From Ga0077527 sp964606765 (lineage in GTDB: Bacteria; Pseudomonadota; Gammaproteobacteria; Burkholderiales; SG8-41): DNA of 29,975 nt. The stretch's first letter is position 1, and each line of letters begins with the position of its first letter. The stretch spans positions 1 to 29,975 of the forward strand of contig CAZSIR010000019.1 in the NCBI GenBank assembly GCA_964606765.1. Reading direction: 5' to 3'. Positions 7,589-14,499 of this stretch are shown here, piece after piece. The translations under genes and the position numbers were made by a program. The notes below the pieces were generated by a model. That model was not told where the DNA came from. It worked only from the letters and a program-made list of their open reading frames with translations, and searched no databases.

Positions 7589-8042
7589 TTCCAGACTCCC
7601 CTGTAATTCCGTGTGGAGGATAACCGAATTCAGCTGGGCTCGCCATCGCAGGGCGGCTGCCTTCTGCTTTCCGGCAATGCGGATTTGTCGCAGTCACAGG
7701 CAATTTGTCACATTTTATTTTGCAGGCTTGTCGGCCGGTCATGCGTGCGTGTTGCTGGCCGCCGTGAAGGGCGAAGCCGATTCGCGTCAGTCATGTCTGG
7801 ATGCGTGGAATGCGGTGGGCAGGCATTTTTCTGCTTGCCGAGGTGAGCATTAATTAAATATATGATTTTAAAAAGATATTTATTTTGAGCGAGCCGATGT
7901 TGCGATTGGAGTCAAGGCAGGTCAAACGCTTGCGCGCAATTTCTCATGATGCTTTGCATGAGTGGTTGCCAACATGCTGATTGACAGCGCAAAATCACCA
8001 GTTCCGGATATAAAAACAGACGCAGGCTGACAGGGGGTTGGG
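7589..8042. other. 454-base intergenic region with an AT-rich island
   Basis: No convincing gene is seen. Two overlapping plus-strand frames at 7611-7853 have no recognisable product, no agreement between frames and no good ribosome binding site. An AT-rich island at about 7851-7886 stands out sharply from the GC-rich surroundings. The right end holds a candidate promoter for the ParA-like gene. The 46-residue gene on the minus strand must also be transcribed from the left part. Confidence 0.5.
7981..8014 (+). promoter_or_regulatory. Candidate promoter for the ParA-like gene
   Basis: A perfect -35 hexamer TTGACA occurs at 7981-7986. The best -10-like sequences are GATATA at 8007-8012 or TATAAA at 8009-8014, with spacers of 20 or 22 bases, longer than the ideal 17. 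The location is right, 29-60 bases before the GTG start, but the spacing weakens the call. Confidence 0.35.
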
Positions 8043-8942
8043 GTGGCTCGTATTGCGGTATTCAACCAGAAAGGCGGCGTGGGCAAGACCACGACGACGT
8101 TGAATCTTGCAGGCCTGCTGCAGCGGCGCGGCGCGGACCCGCTGGTCATCGACCTGGATCCGCAATCCCATCTCACCAGCGTCTGCGGCATTTCAGTGCC
8201 CCGCGCGGATGCCAGCATTTACGGGCTGTATGCACACGGCACGCCCCTGGCCTCGCTGACCTGCAATACCCGCAATGGCTGGAAACTGGTGCCCTCGCAT
8301 ATCGAGTTGTCGAAGGTCGACAGCCAGTTCGGCAAGGGGCCGGCGGTTCTCGGTCGCTTGGCCGCCGCGCTGGATCGCGAACCCGCAGAACGGCCGGTGT
8401 TGATGGATGCCTGCCCGATGCTGGGTGTGCTGTCGCTGGGCAGCGTGTTCGCCGCCGACGGCGTGATCATTCCGATTTCGACGGATTATCTGGCGATGAA
8501 GGGTGCGGTGCAGATGGAGCGCACCCTGAAGGCGCTGGAGCAGGTGCTGAAGCGGCGTGTGCCGCGACGTTACCTGATCACCCGTTACGATCCCCGGCGG
8601 CGCATGTCCGCGGATATCGAGCGCCAGCTGCGGGAGCGTTATGGCGACGAGGTTTGCGCCACGCGCATTGCCGAAAATGTCAGCCTCGCCGAGAGTCCGG
8701 CGTCGAGCCAGGACGTGTTTGAACATGCACCCGCAAGCCGCGGCGCGCGGGATTACACCGAGCTGCTGGATGAATTGATGACAGTCGGGTTTATCCGGCT
8801 GGCGGATCGCGAAGTGAAGCCGGGGGTGCGGATGCCGCCCCCGGGGGCACGCACGGCCCTGGCTGCCAAACAGGAGACGCTGGCTCAGCGTGGCGTGGCC
8901 GCCAGCCTGAAACTGGTGCAGACGCGGCGCGCCGGCACTTAG
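8043..8942 (+). CDS. ParA/MinD-family ATPase, orphan
   Basis: A 299-residue protein from a GTG preceded by a G-rich ribosome binding site. It has the deviant Walker A motif KGGVGKTT (residues 10-17) with the signature Lys at 10, the dimer-contact motif IDLDPQ (37-41) and a Walker B-like strand with D122 (VLMDACPMLG). Canonical ParA proteins usually read D-x-P-P at that last motif; here the second Pro is Met. The helical C-terminal part ends at about residue 247, and about 50 basic, Pro/Ala-rich residues follow. No ParB, centromere-like repeat, chemotaxis or pilus gene is adjacent, so this is an orphan that positions an unknown cargo or regulates something else. Chromosomal parA is normally next to parB and gidB, so it is probably not the segregation gene. 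Confidence 0.85.
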   Translation: MARIAVFNQKGGVGKTTTTLNLAGLLQRRGADPLVIDLDPQSHLTSVCGISVPRADASIYGLYAHGTPLASLTCNTRNGWKLVPSHIELSKVDSQFGKGPAVLGRLAAALDREPAERPVLMDACPMLGVLSLGSVFAADGVIIPISTDYLAMKGAVQMERTLKALEQVLKRRVPRRYLITRYDPRRRMSADIERQLRERYGDEVCATRIAENVSLAESPASSQDVFEHAPASRGARDYTELLDELMTVGFIRLADREVKPGVRMPPPGARTALAAKQETLAQRGVAASLKLVQTRRAGT

Positions 8943-8952
8943 TCATTTTGTG

Positions 8953-8969
8953 AGCCGGCCCGACCGGCT
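8953..8969. terminator. GC-rich hairpin between convergent genes, possible weak terminator
   Basis: AGCCGG and CCGGCT form a 6-bp stem around CCCGA, between the ParA-like stop and the stop of the convergent 76-residue gene. Neither side has a T-run, so it would be a poor intrinsic terminator. Confidence 0.3.
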
Positions 8970-9198
8970 ATCGCGGTTCTTCCTGTTTGCTGATCAGCGA
9001 AATCATGCTCTCGAGATCGACGCCGTCACCGCGGCTGTCCGGGGCGAGGGTGCTGCATTCGAGGATTTCGCAGTGCTGGTAGATCTGGCGGATCCGCGTT
9101 TCGGCTTCGTCCCGGTTGCGCGCCTGCACCAGCAGGTTTTCCACCACCATGCCGCCGCGGGTCCTGATTCTGAATCCGAACTTGGTCATGCCGGCCAT
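8968..9198 (-). CDS. Conserved-looking hypothetical protein, 76 residues
   Basis: A soluble small protein starting at the ATG complementary to 9196-9198 with a good ribosome binding site (AGAGGA, about 8 bases upstream). A second in-frame Met at residue 4 could also start it. The composition suggests a beta-alpha-beta fold: a basic strand (KFGFRIRTRGG), a hydrophobic strand (VVENLLVQA), then a helix with Arg and Glu (RDEAETRIRQIYQH) and a short CEILEC segment. The two Cys residues in CEILEC are four apart but there is no second pair, so a zinc site is not supported. I do not recognise a named family. It lies just upstream of the carbonic anhydrase gene stop on the same strand, 23 bases away. 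Confidence 0.65.
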   Translation of the reverse strand: MAGMTKFGFRIRTRGGMVVENLLVQARNRDEAETRIRQIYQHCEILECSTLAPDSRGDGVDLESMISLISKQEEPR

Positions 9199-9221
9199 GG
9201 ATGCGTTCCTCTGCTGAACGG

Positions 9222-9746
9222 TCAGGAAGGATCGGGCTTCAGTTCACTGCGGAAACGTTTGAAGTTCTGCACGTAGTGGGCCGAAATGCGGTTGATGCGC
9301 ACGATTTCCTCGGGCGACAGCGGGCGCACGACCTTGCCGGGCATGCCCAGCACCATCGAGCCATCGGGTATCTCCTTGCCTTCACCGATGAAGGCGCGCG
9401 CGCCGATCAGGCAGTTTTTGCCGATTTTTGCGCCATTGAGGATCACCGCGCCGATACCGACCAGGCTGCCTTCGCCAATGGTGCAGCCGTGCAGCATGGC
9501 CATGTGGCCGACACTGACGTCTTTTTCCAGGGTCAGCGGGAAGCCCGGGTCGGCGTGCAGCACCGAGCCGTCCTGGACCTGGGCATTTTCGCCGATGGTG
9601 ATGGTTTCATTGTCGCTGCGCAGCACGCAGTTCCACCAGATGCTGGCGTTGTTTTCCAGCGTCACGCTGCCGATGACCACCGCATTGGGCGCGATCCAGT
9701 AATCGCCTTTGCAGACGACCTTGCGTTCACCGAGGCTGTACTTCAT
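9222..9746 (-). CDS. Gamma-class carbonic anhydrase family protein (left-handed beta-helix)
   Basis: A 174-residue hexapeptide-repeat protein. Isoleucine/valine-rich repeats (for example IGENAQVQDGS, IGEGSLVGIGA, IGKNCLIGARA) form the left-handed beta-helix, followed by a C-terminal helix (SPEEIVRINRISAHYVQNF). The zinc ligands of the family are present as H64, H81 and H86, with the usual spacing of five between the last two. Bacterial homologs such as YrdA and PaaY have about 180 residues; PaaY acts as a thioesterase, so carbonic anhydrase activity is not assured. The protein is cytosolic and probably trimeric. The gene starts 20 bases after the GGT-like gene stop and may be read from the same transcript. 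Confidence 0.9.
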   Translation of the reverse strand: MKYSLGERKVVCKGDYWIAPNAVVIGSVTLENNASIWWNCVLRSDNETITIGENAQVQDGSVLHADPGFPLTLEKDVSVGHMAMLHGCTIGEGSLVGIGAVILNGAKIGKNCLIGARAFIGEGKEIPDGSMVLGMPGKVVRPLSPEEIVRINRISAHYVQNFKRFRSELKPDPS

Positions 9747-9766
9747 CTGGATTCCGCCCTTGGATT

Positions 9767-11356
9767 TTAGTAACCGACGGCCTGGCCGTCGGTGCGGCGT
9801 TCGGACGCGGCAAAATAGCCGTCATCCATTTTGTAGATCAGCTGGGCGCGGCCGAAATCGGTGGACCAGCGGTCTGCCTGCGGCATGTCGTGTCCGCGTG
9901 AGCGCAGTTCGGCGATGGTTTCGGCCGATACGCCGTATTCGACGCCGACCTTGAGCCCGGTATCGACGCGCCAGCGCGGCGCATCAGAGGCAGCCTGGGG
10001 GTTCTGGTCGTAATCAACCATGCGCGAAACCACCTGCATGTGGCCCTGGGCCTGCATCGAGCCGCCCATCACGCCGAAACTCATCAGCGGTTTGCCGTTC
10101 TTGCTGAGAAAACCGGGGATGATGGTCTGGAAGGGACGCTTGCGCGGAGCCACGACATTGGCGTGGCCGGGTTTCAGGGTGAAGCCGAAGCCGCGGTTCT
10201 GCAGGCTGATGCCGGTACCCGGCACCACGACGCCGGAGCCGAAGCCGGCGTAGTTGGACTGGATATAGGAAACCATCATGCCTGACTCGTCCGCGGCGGT
10301 CAGATAGACCGTGCCGCCCTTGGACGGATGACCAAAGCCGGGATCCTGCGCTTTTTTCATGTCGATCAGCTGGGCGCGTTTTTTCAGGTAAGACTTGTCG
10401 AGCATTTCAGCCGGCGTGACGCGCATGGTTGCCGGATCGGAGACATATTCATTGATGTCGGCAAAGGCGAGCTTCATGGCCTCGATCTGCAGGTGCATGC
10501 TGTCAGGCGAATCAACGGGCATTTTCGCGATATCGAAATTTTCGAGGATGCCGAGCGCAATCAGCGCAGCGATGCCCTGGCCGTTGGGCGGAATTTCGTG
10601 CAGCGTGTAGCCGCGATAGTCGATGCCGATCGGCTCCACCCAGTCGTTTTTGTGGGCGGCAAGGTCATCCATCGTCATCGCGCCGCCATTCTGCTTGGCC
10701 CAGGCGACGATTTTCTCGGCAAGGTCGCCTTTGTAAAAAGCCTCCCCTTTGGTTTCCGCGATGCGCGCCAGGGTTTTGGCCTGGGCGGGAAAGGAGAATT
10801 TTTCGCCAGCGGCGGGCGCGCGGCCGCGCGGCATGAAGGCTTCGGCATAGCCGGGCTGGTTTTTCAGTTCCGGCGCCTGGTTGGCCCACAGCCGGGCAAT
10901 GGTGGGGGTGACCATGTAGCCGTCGGTGGCGTATTTGATGGCGGGCTCGAAAAGGTCGGCAAAAGGCAGTTTGCCGAATTTGGCCGACATTTCCGCCCAG
11001 GCTGAAACGCAGCCCGGTACGGTCACCGAGTCCCAGCCGCGCTGGGGCATCGCCTGCGCACCCTTGAAGCGGTCGGCGGTCCATGCGGCGGGCGAGCGTC
11101 CCGACGCGTTCAGGCCATGCAGTTTTTTGCCGTCCCACAGAATGCAGAAGGCATCGCTGCCGATGCCGTTGCTGGTCGGTTCCAGCACGGTCAGGGAAAT
11201 CGCGGTCGCCAGTATGGCGTCAACGGCATTGCCGCCCTTCAGCAGCATGCGCAGGCCGGCCTGGGCTGCCAGCGGTTGCGAAGTGGCCACGGCGTTGCGC
11301 GCCAGCACCGGCATGCGCTGGGAGGTGTAGGGAAACTGGAAATCGAGTGGAGGCAT
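9767..11356 (-). CDS. Gamma-glutamyltransferase-family protein (Ntn hydrolase), copy 1
   Basis: A 529-residue protein from the ATG at 11354-11356; the upstream in-frame extension to 11506 crosses a terminator and is not coding. It has the GGT N-terminal motif GGNAVDAILATA (41-52) and the large-subunit core. The autocatalytic Thr is T349 in SKGGTVYLT, which starts the small subunit, and the oxyanion GG is at 431-432 (GGSMQ). E. coli GGT has the motif FREMAP, whose Arg grips the glutamyl carboxylate; the matching segment here is ASGRSP, so that Arg is shifted or lost. No signal peptide is visible, so the protein is predicted cytosolic, unlike classical periplasmic GGT. A non-glutathione amide substrate is plausible. 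A strong terminator lies just upstream, so it has its own promoter. Confidence 0.88.
   Translation of the reverse strand: MPPLDFQFPYTSQRMPVLARNAVATSQPLAAQAGLRMLLKGGNAVDAILATAISLTVLEPTSNGIGSDAFCILWDGKKLHGLNASGRSPAAWTADRFKGAQAMPQRGWDSVTVPGCVSAWAEMSAKFGKLPFADLFEPAIKYATDGYMVTPTIARLWANQAPELKNQPGYAEAFMPRGRAPAAGEKFSFPAQAKTLARIAETKGEAFYKGDLAEKIVAWAKQNGGAMTMDDLAAHKNDWVEPIGIDYRGYTLHEIPPNGQGIAALIALGILENFDIAKMPVDSPDSMHLQIEAMKLAFADINEYVSDPATMRVTPAEMLDKSYLKKRAQLIDMKKAQDPGFGHPSKGGTVYLTAADESGMMVSYIQSNYAGFGSGVVVPGTGISLQNRGFGFTLKPGHANVVAPRKRPFQTIIPGFLSKNGKPLMSFGVMGGSMQAQGHMQVVSRMVDYDQNPQAASDAPRWRVDTGLKVGVEYGVSAETIAELRSRGHDMPQADRWSTDFGRAQLIYKMDDGYFAASERRTDGQAVGY
9773..9793 (-). repeat. 9-bp perfect inverted repeat in the 3' end of the GGT-like gene
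   Basis: ACCGACGGC and GCCGTCGGT are separated by CTG, making a very tight stem within the last codons of the gene. On the minus-strand transcript no U-run follows (ACTAAAATCC), so it is not a standard intrinsic terminator. It may slow ribosomes, protect mRNA 3' ends or attenuate read-through into the carbonic anhydrase gene. Confidence 0.55.
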
Positions 11357-11390
11357 GGTGTTTCTCGGGAAATGGTCGGAAAAAACGGCA

Positions 11391-11417
11391 AAAAAAAACG
11401 GGGCGCTGATGGCCCCG
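11391..11417 (-). terminator. Intrinsic terminator of the bug1 gene
   Basis: Read on the minus strand, a 6-bp GC stem (11412-11417 pairing with 11399-11404) with a 7-nt loop is followed directly by eight U residues, complementary to the A-run at 11391-11398. It lies 47 bases after the Bug stop and before the GGT-like start. It therefore ends bug1 transcription. On the other strand only TATTTT follows the stem. Confidence 0.85.
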
Positions 11418-11463
11418 TATTTTAACGCAAGCGCAGATGGGGTTTTACCCCCGGTTGGGCGGC

Positions 11464-12438
11464 TCAGTTGGGTTGAATGCCGGCTGCGCGCGCCACCTTG
11501 ATCCATTTCTGGATTTCGGCGCGGTTGAATTTGTCATGTGCTTCGGCAGTGCTGCCGTTGGGCTCTGCGCCCTGGTCCAGCAGGGTTTTGCTGACCCTGG
11601 GATCTTTCAGGGACTGGGCCAGTGCGGCATTCACGCGGTCGACAATGGCTTTCGGCGTATTGGCCGGTCCGAACATCGAAAAGCCGCTGGATACGATGAA
11701 ATCCTTCATGCCCTGCTCGATCATGGTCGGGATCGTCGGTGCGGCAGGAGAGCGTTTTTCACCGGTCTGCGCGATCATGCGCAGTTTGCCCGAGGCGACA
11801 TAGGGCACCGCGGCCGGCATGCTGGGAAACTGCATCTGCACATGGCCGCCGACCAGGTCAATCATCGATGGTCCGCTGCCCTTGTAATGCACCGCGGTGA
11901 TCTTGATTTTCGCCGTGGAAATCAGCAGTTCTGCGGAAAGATGGCCCACGGTGCCGATGCCGGCGGTCGAATAGAAAATGTCATCGGGGCGCGCCTTGGC
12001 CAGTGCAATGAACTCCTTCAGGTTTTTCGGCGGCAGCGAGGGATGGATCACGAAAGCGGTCGGCACGTCGGCCACAATGCCCATCGGCGTGAAATCCTTG
12101 ACGGAATCATAGGGCAGCTTCTTGATCATCGCCGGGTTGATGGTGTGGCCGGCGGATGCCATCAGCAGGGTGTAGCCGTCAGGCGCGGCGCGCATCACGG
12201 CTTCGGTGCCGATCGTGCCGCCGGCGCCGCCGCGGTTGTCGATGATGATCTGCTGGCCGAGGATCTCGGCCATTTTGGGCGCAAAAATGCGGCCGATGAT
12301 GTCGGTATTCCCGCCTGCGGCGAACGGAATCACCATGCGGATGGTCCGCGTCGGGTAATTCTGCGCCTGTATGGGGGCGGACAGGGAAAGGGTCAGGGCG
12401 CCGGCGACGGCCGCAATGCCCAGATGGGACAGCTTCAT
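11464..12438 (-). CDS. Bug/TctC-family periplasmic substrate-binding protein, copy 1
   Basis: A 324-residue protein with a signal peptide (basic MKLSHLG, hydrophobic core, predicted cleavage after APIQA at about residue 25). The family core follows: YPTRTIRMVIPFAAGG (ligand loop), TDIIGR, DNRGGAGG and HYKGSGPSMIDLVGGH. Bug proteins bind carboxylates or related small acids in the periplasm and normally feed the TctA/TctB membrane subunits, which are absent here. The ribosome binding site is strong (GAGGAGA). The gene is divergent from the second GGT-like gene with 228 bases between them, and is followed by a strong terminator, so it is a single-gene transcript. The ligand is unknown. Confidence 0.92.
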   Translation of the reverse strand: MKLSHLGIAAVAGALTLSLSAPIQAQNYPTRTIRMVIPFAAGGNTDIIGRIFAPKMAEILGQQIIIDNRGGAGGTIGTEAVMRAAPDGYTLLMASAGHTINPAMIKKLPYDSVKDFTPMGIVADVPTAFVIHPSLPPKNLKEFIALAKARPDDIFYSTAGIGTVGHLSAELLISTAKIKITAVHYKGSGPSMIDLVGGHVQMQFPSMPAAVPYVASGKLRMIAQTGEKRSPAAPTIPTMIEQGMKDFIVSSGFSMFGPANTPKAIVDRVNAALAQSLKDPRVSKTLLDQGAEPNGSTAEAHDKFNRAEIQKWIKVARAAGIQPN

Positions 12439-12524
12439 CAGATTTCTCCTCGGTGGCCTGTATCCGGGACGAATTCCGTCACAGGTGTTTGTCAGAAATC
12501 CGAGTTTACCAAGCTTGCCGGGCT

Positions 12525-12542
12525 TGTGCAGTCTGTGCAGTC
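12525..12542. repeat. Perfect 9-bp tandem repeat in the bug1/GGT2 divergent promoter region
   Basis: TGTGCAGTC occurs twice head to tail with no gap, between the two divergent starts. Tandem operator-like repeats here could bind a regulator of both genes. Neither gene has a regulator next to it. A TTGACA at 12619-12624, downstream of the repeat and upstream of the second GGT-like gene, has no good -10 partner at 17 bases. Confidence 0.4.
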
Positions 12543-12666
12543 ATCACCGGCGTCCAGTTTGTGGTTGAAGCTGCGGCAGCGCATGCGGCGCGGAGTAGAA
12601 TCCGCTTCATTCCCGCTGTTGACATCCCTGTTCTTTATTTCTGCTTCGTACCCGCAAGGAGACCGC

Positions 12667-14385
12667 ATGACGAGCAAACGCATGACCATCATGGGCACCC
12701 GGCATGTCGTTGCCGCAGGCCATTACCTCGCCGCACACGCCGCCTTTGAAATACTCGAAGCCGGCGGCAATGCGATTGACGCCGGCGTTGCCGCCGGCCT
12801 GGCGATCGGCGTACTGCAGACCGAGAAAGTCAACATCGGCGGCGTTGCCCCGCAGATCATCTATACCGCCAAAGACCGCAAGGTGCACTCCATCGACGGA
12901 CTCGGCGTCTGGCCGCGGGCTGTGACACCGGACTATTTCCTGAAAAACCATGGCGGCAAGATTCCTCCGGGCGTGTTCCGCAGCGTGGTGCCGGCGGCGC
13001 CCGATGCCTGGATTACCGCCTTGTCGCGTTTCGGCACCATGAGTTTCGGTGAGGTCGCCGAGGCGGCCATCCGGTTCGCCAGCAAGGGTTTTCCGATGTA
13101 TCCGCTGATGGCCGAATTCATCGGCGACAACGTCGATAATTATTCGCGCTGGCCGTCAAGCAAAAAAGTGTTCATGCCCGGCGGCAAACCGCCGGTGCCG
13201 GGGAAGGTCTTTGTGCAGGCCGACCTCGGCCGCACGCTGCAATACATGGTGGATCAGGAGCGCCGCGCAAAACGCAAGGGGCGCAAGGCCGGCCTGCAGG
13301 CGGCGCGCGATGCGTTCTACAAGGGCGACATCGCGCGCGACGTGACGAAATGGATCACGCAACAGGGCGGTCTGATGCGCTACGAGGATTTCGCCGGTTT
13401 CAAGGTCAATTTCGAACCGACGGTGAAATCAAAGTTCGGCAACATCGAGTTGCACGCCTGCGGCCCGTGGTCACAGGGGCCGGCACTGCCGATGGCATTG
13501 AATATCCTGAAGGGCTATGACCTGAAGGCACTGGGACATAACACGCCGCAATACATCCATGTCGTGACCGAAGCGCTGAAGCTTGCGTTTGCCGACCGTC
13601 ACCAGTATTTCGGCGATCCCAAATTCGTCAAGGTGCCCCTGGCGGGACTGCTGTCCGAGAAGTATTCGGCGTGGCGCCGCACGCTGATCCGGGACAACCG
13701 GGCATGGCCGGGAATGCCGCCGGCGGGGGATCCGAAAACGCTGTCCGAGATGGAGAATATCTGCGTACCGGCGCCTCAAACCGAAGAAGCGCCGGGGCCG
13801 GGCGACACATCCTATCTTTGCGTGATCGACCGTCACGGCAATGCATTTTCCGCCACACCTTCCGACGGCTCCGACAAATCGCCGATCATTCCCGGCGTCG
13901 GCATCGTCTGCTCCGGCCGCGGCACCCAGTCCTGGTCGGATCCCTCGCACCCGTCATCGGTTGCGCCGGGCAAGCGTCCGCGGCTCACGCCGAACCCGGC
14001 GCTTGCGCTCAAAAACGGCAAGGCCTACATGCCTTTCGGTACCCCGGGCGGGGACGTGCAGATCCAGGCGATGATCCAGGTCTTCCTCAACGTGAATGTG
14101 TTCGGCATGGCGGTGCAGGATGCCGTCGAGGCGCCGCGTTTTGCGAATTACAGCTATCCGGGTTCCTTTGAGCCGCATGCGTATTATCCGGGGCGCCTGT
14201 ATCTCGAGTCGCGCATTGACGCCAAGACCGGCGAGGCCCTGAAGGCGATGGGTCACAAGGTCTACTGGTGGGATGACATGACCTGGCTGGCCGGCTCGGT
14301 TTGCACCATCGTCAATGATCACGCGCAGGGCGTGCTGCACGGCGGGGCGGATCCGCGGCGGCCGGCTTATGTGCTGGGGTGGTAA
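12667..14385 (+). CDS. Gamma-glutamyltransferase-family protein (Ntn hydrolase), copy 2
   Basis: A 572-residue protein from the ATG at 12667 with a strong ribosome binding site (AAGGAG). The frame is open far upstream only because it is antisense to bug1. It shows GGNAIDAGVAAGLA (33-46), the catalytic Thr T381 in GPGDTSYL that begins the small subunit after self-cleavage, and the oxyanion GG at 461-462 (TPGGDVQ). The region matching FREMAP of E. coli GGT reads DGLGVWPRAVTP, so the glutamyl-carboxylate Arg is missing. An inserted basic segment (RRAKRKGRKAG, about 199-209) is unlike classical GGT. No signal peptide is seen. It is quite different from copy 1 despite being close by. It is likely cotranscribed with bug2. 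Confidence 0.88.
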   Translation: MTSKRMTIMGTRHVVAAGHYLAAHAAFEILEAGGNAIDAGVAAGLAIGVLQTEKVNIGGVAPQIIYTAKDRKVHSIDGLGVWPRAVTPDYFLKNHGGKIPPGVFRSVVPAAPDAWITALSRFGTMSFGEVAEAAIRFASKGFPMYPLMAEFIGDNVDNYSRWPSSKKVFMPGGKPPVPGKVFVQADLGRTLQYMVDQERRAKRKGRKAGLQAARDAFYKGDIARDVTKWITQQGGLMRYEDFAGFKVNFEPTVKSKFGNIELHACGPWSQGPALPMALNILKGYDLKALGHNTPQYIHVVTEALKLAFADRHQYFGDPKFVKVPLAGLLSEKYSAWRRTLIRDNRAWPGMPPAGDPKTLSEMENICVPAPQTEEAPGPGDTSYLCVIDRHGNAFSATPSDGSDKSPIIPGVGIVCSGRGTQSWSDPSHPSSVAPGKRPRLTPNPALALKNGKAYMPFGTPGGDVQIQAMIQVFLNVNVFGMAVQDAVEAPRFANYSYPGSFEPHAYYPGRLYLESRIDAKTGEALKAMGHKVYWWDDMTWLAGSVCTIVNDHAQGVLHGGADPRRPAYVLGW

Positions 14386-14433
14386 ACGGCCGCCGGTGGC
14401 ATGATTGCTGCTATGGATTGCTGCCATGAATGG

Positions 14434-14473
14434 TTGCGCGATTCCGCATGCTTTCATGCGGATTCCAGCGCAA
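14434..14473 (+). other. Compound 40-nt hairpin between the GGT-like and bug2 genes
   Basis: An inner perfect 8-bp stem (TCCGCATG with CATGCGGA, CTTT loop, 14443-14462) is enclosed by an outer 6-bp stem (TTGCGC with GCGCAA), leaving a 3-by-5 internal loop. No T-run follows, so it is not a standard terminator. The structure sits 26 bases before the bug2 start and 48 bases after the GGT-like stop. Such stems often protect the downstream mRNA or allow different expression levels of an enzyme and a binding protein. Confidence 0.65.
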
Positions 14474-14499
14474 TCCCGCATTGATTACGAGGAGCGGTC

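Noticed and set aside
7611..7853. Two overlapping plus-strand frames of about 80 residues before the ParA-like gene
   Set aside because: Neither has a convincing ribosome binding site or hydrophobic pattern, and they cover the same bases in different frames.
8953..8969. Strong intrinsic terminator between parA-like and the 76-residue gene
   Set aside because: The stem is only 6 bp and neither side has a T-run, so it is listed only as a weak candidate.
12619..12647. Sigma-70 promoter for the second GGT-like gene from the TTGACA at 12619
   Set aside because: No acceptable -10 hexamer occurs at 16-18 bases downstream, so it is not listed as a promoter.
11437..12666. Long plus-strand open frame in phase with the second GGT-like gene, making an apparent 982-residue protein
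   Set aside because: It is antisense to bug1, has no family similarity in this part, and a strong ribosome binding site and the family start lie at 12667.
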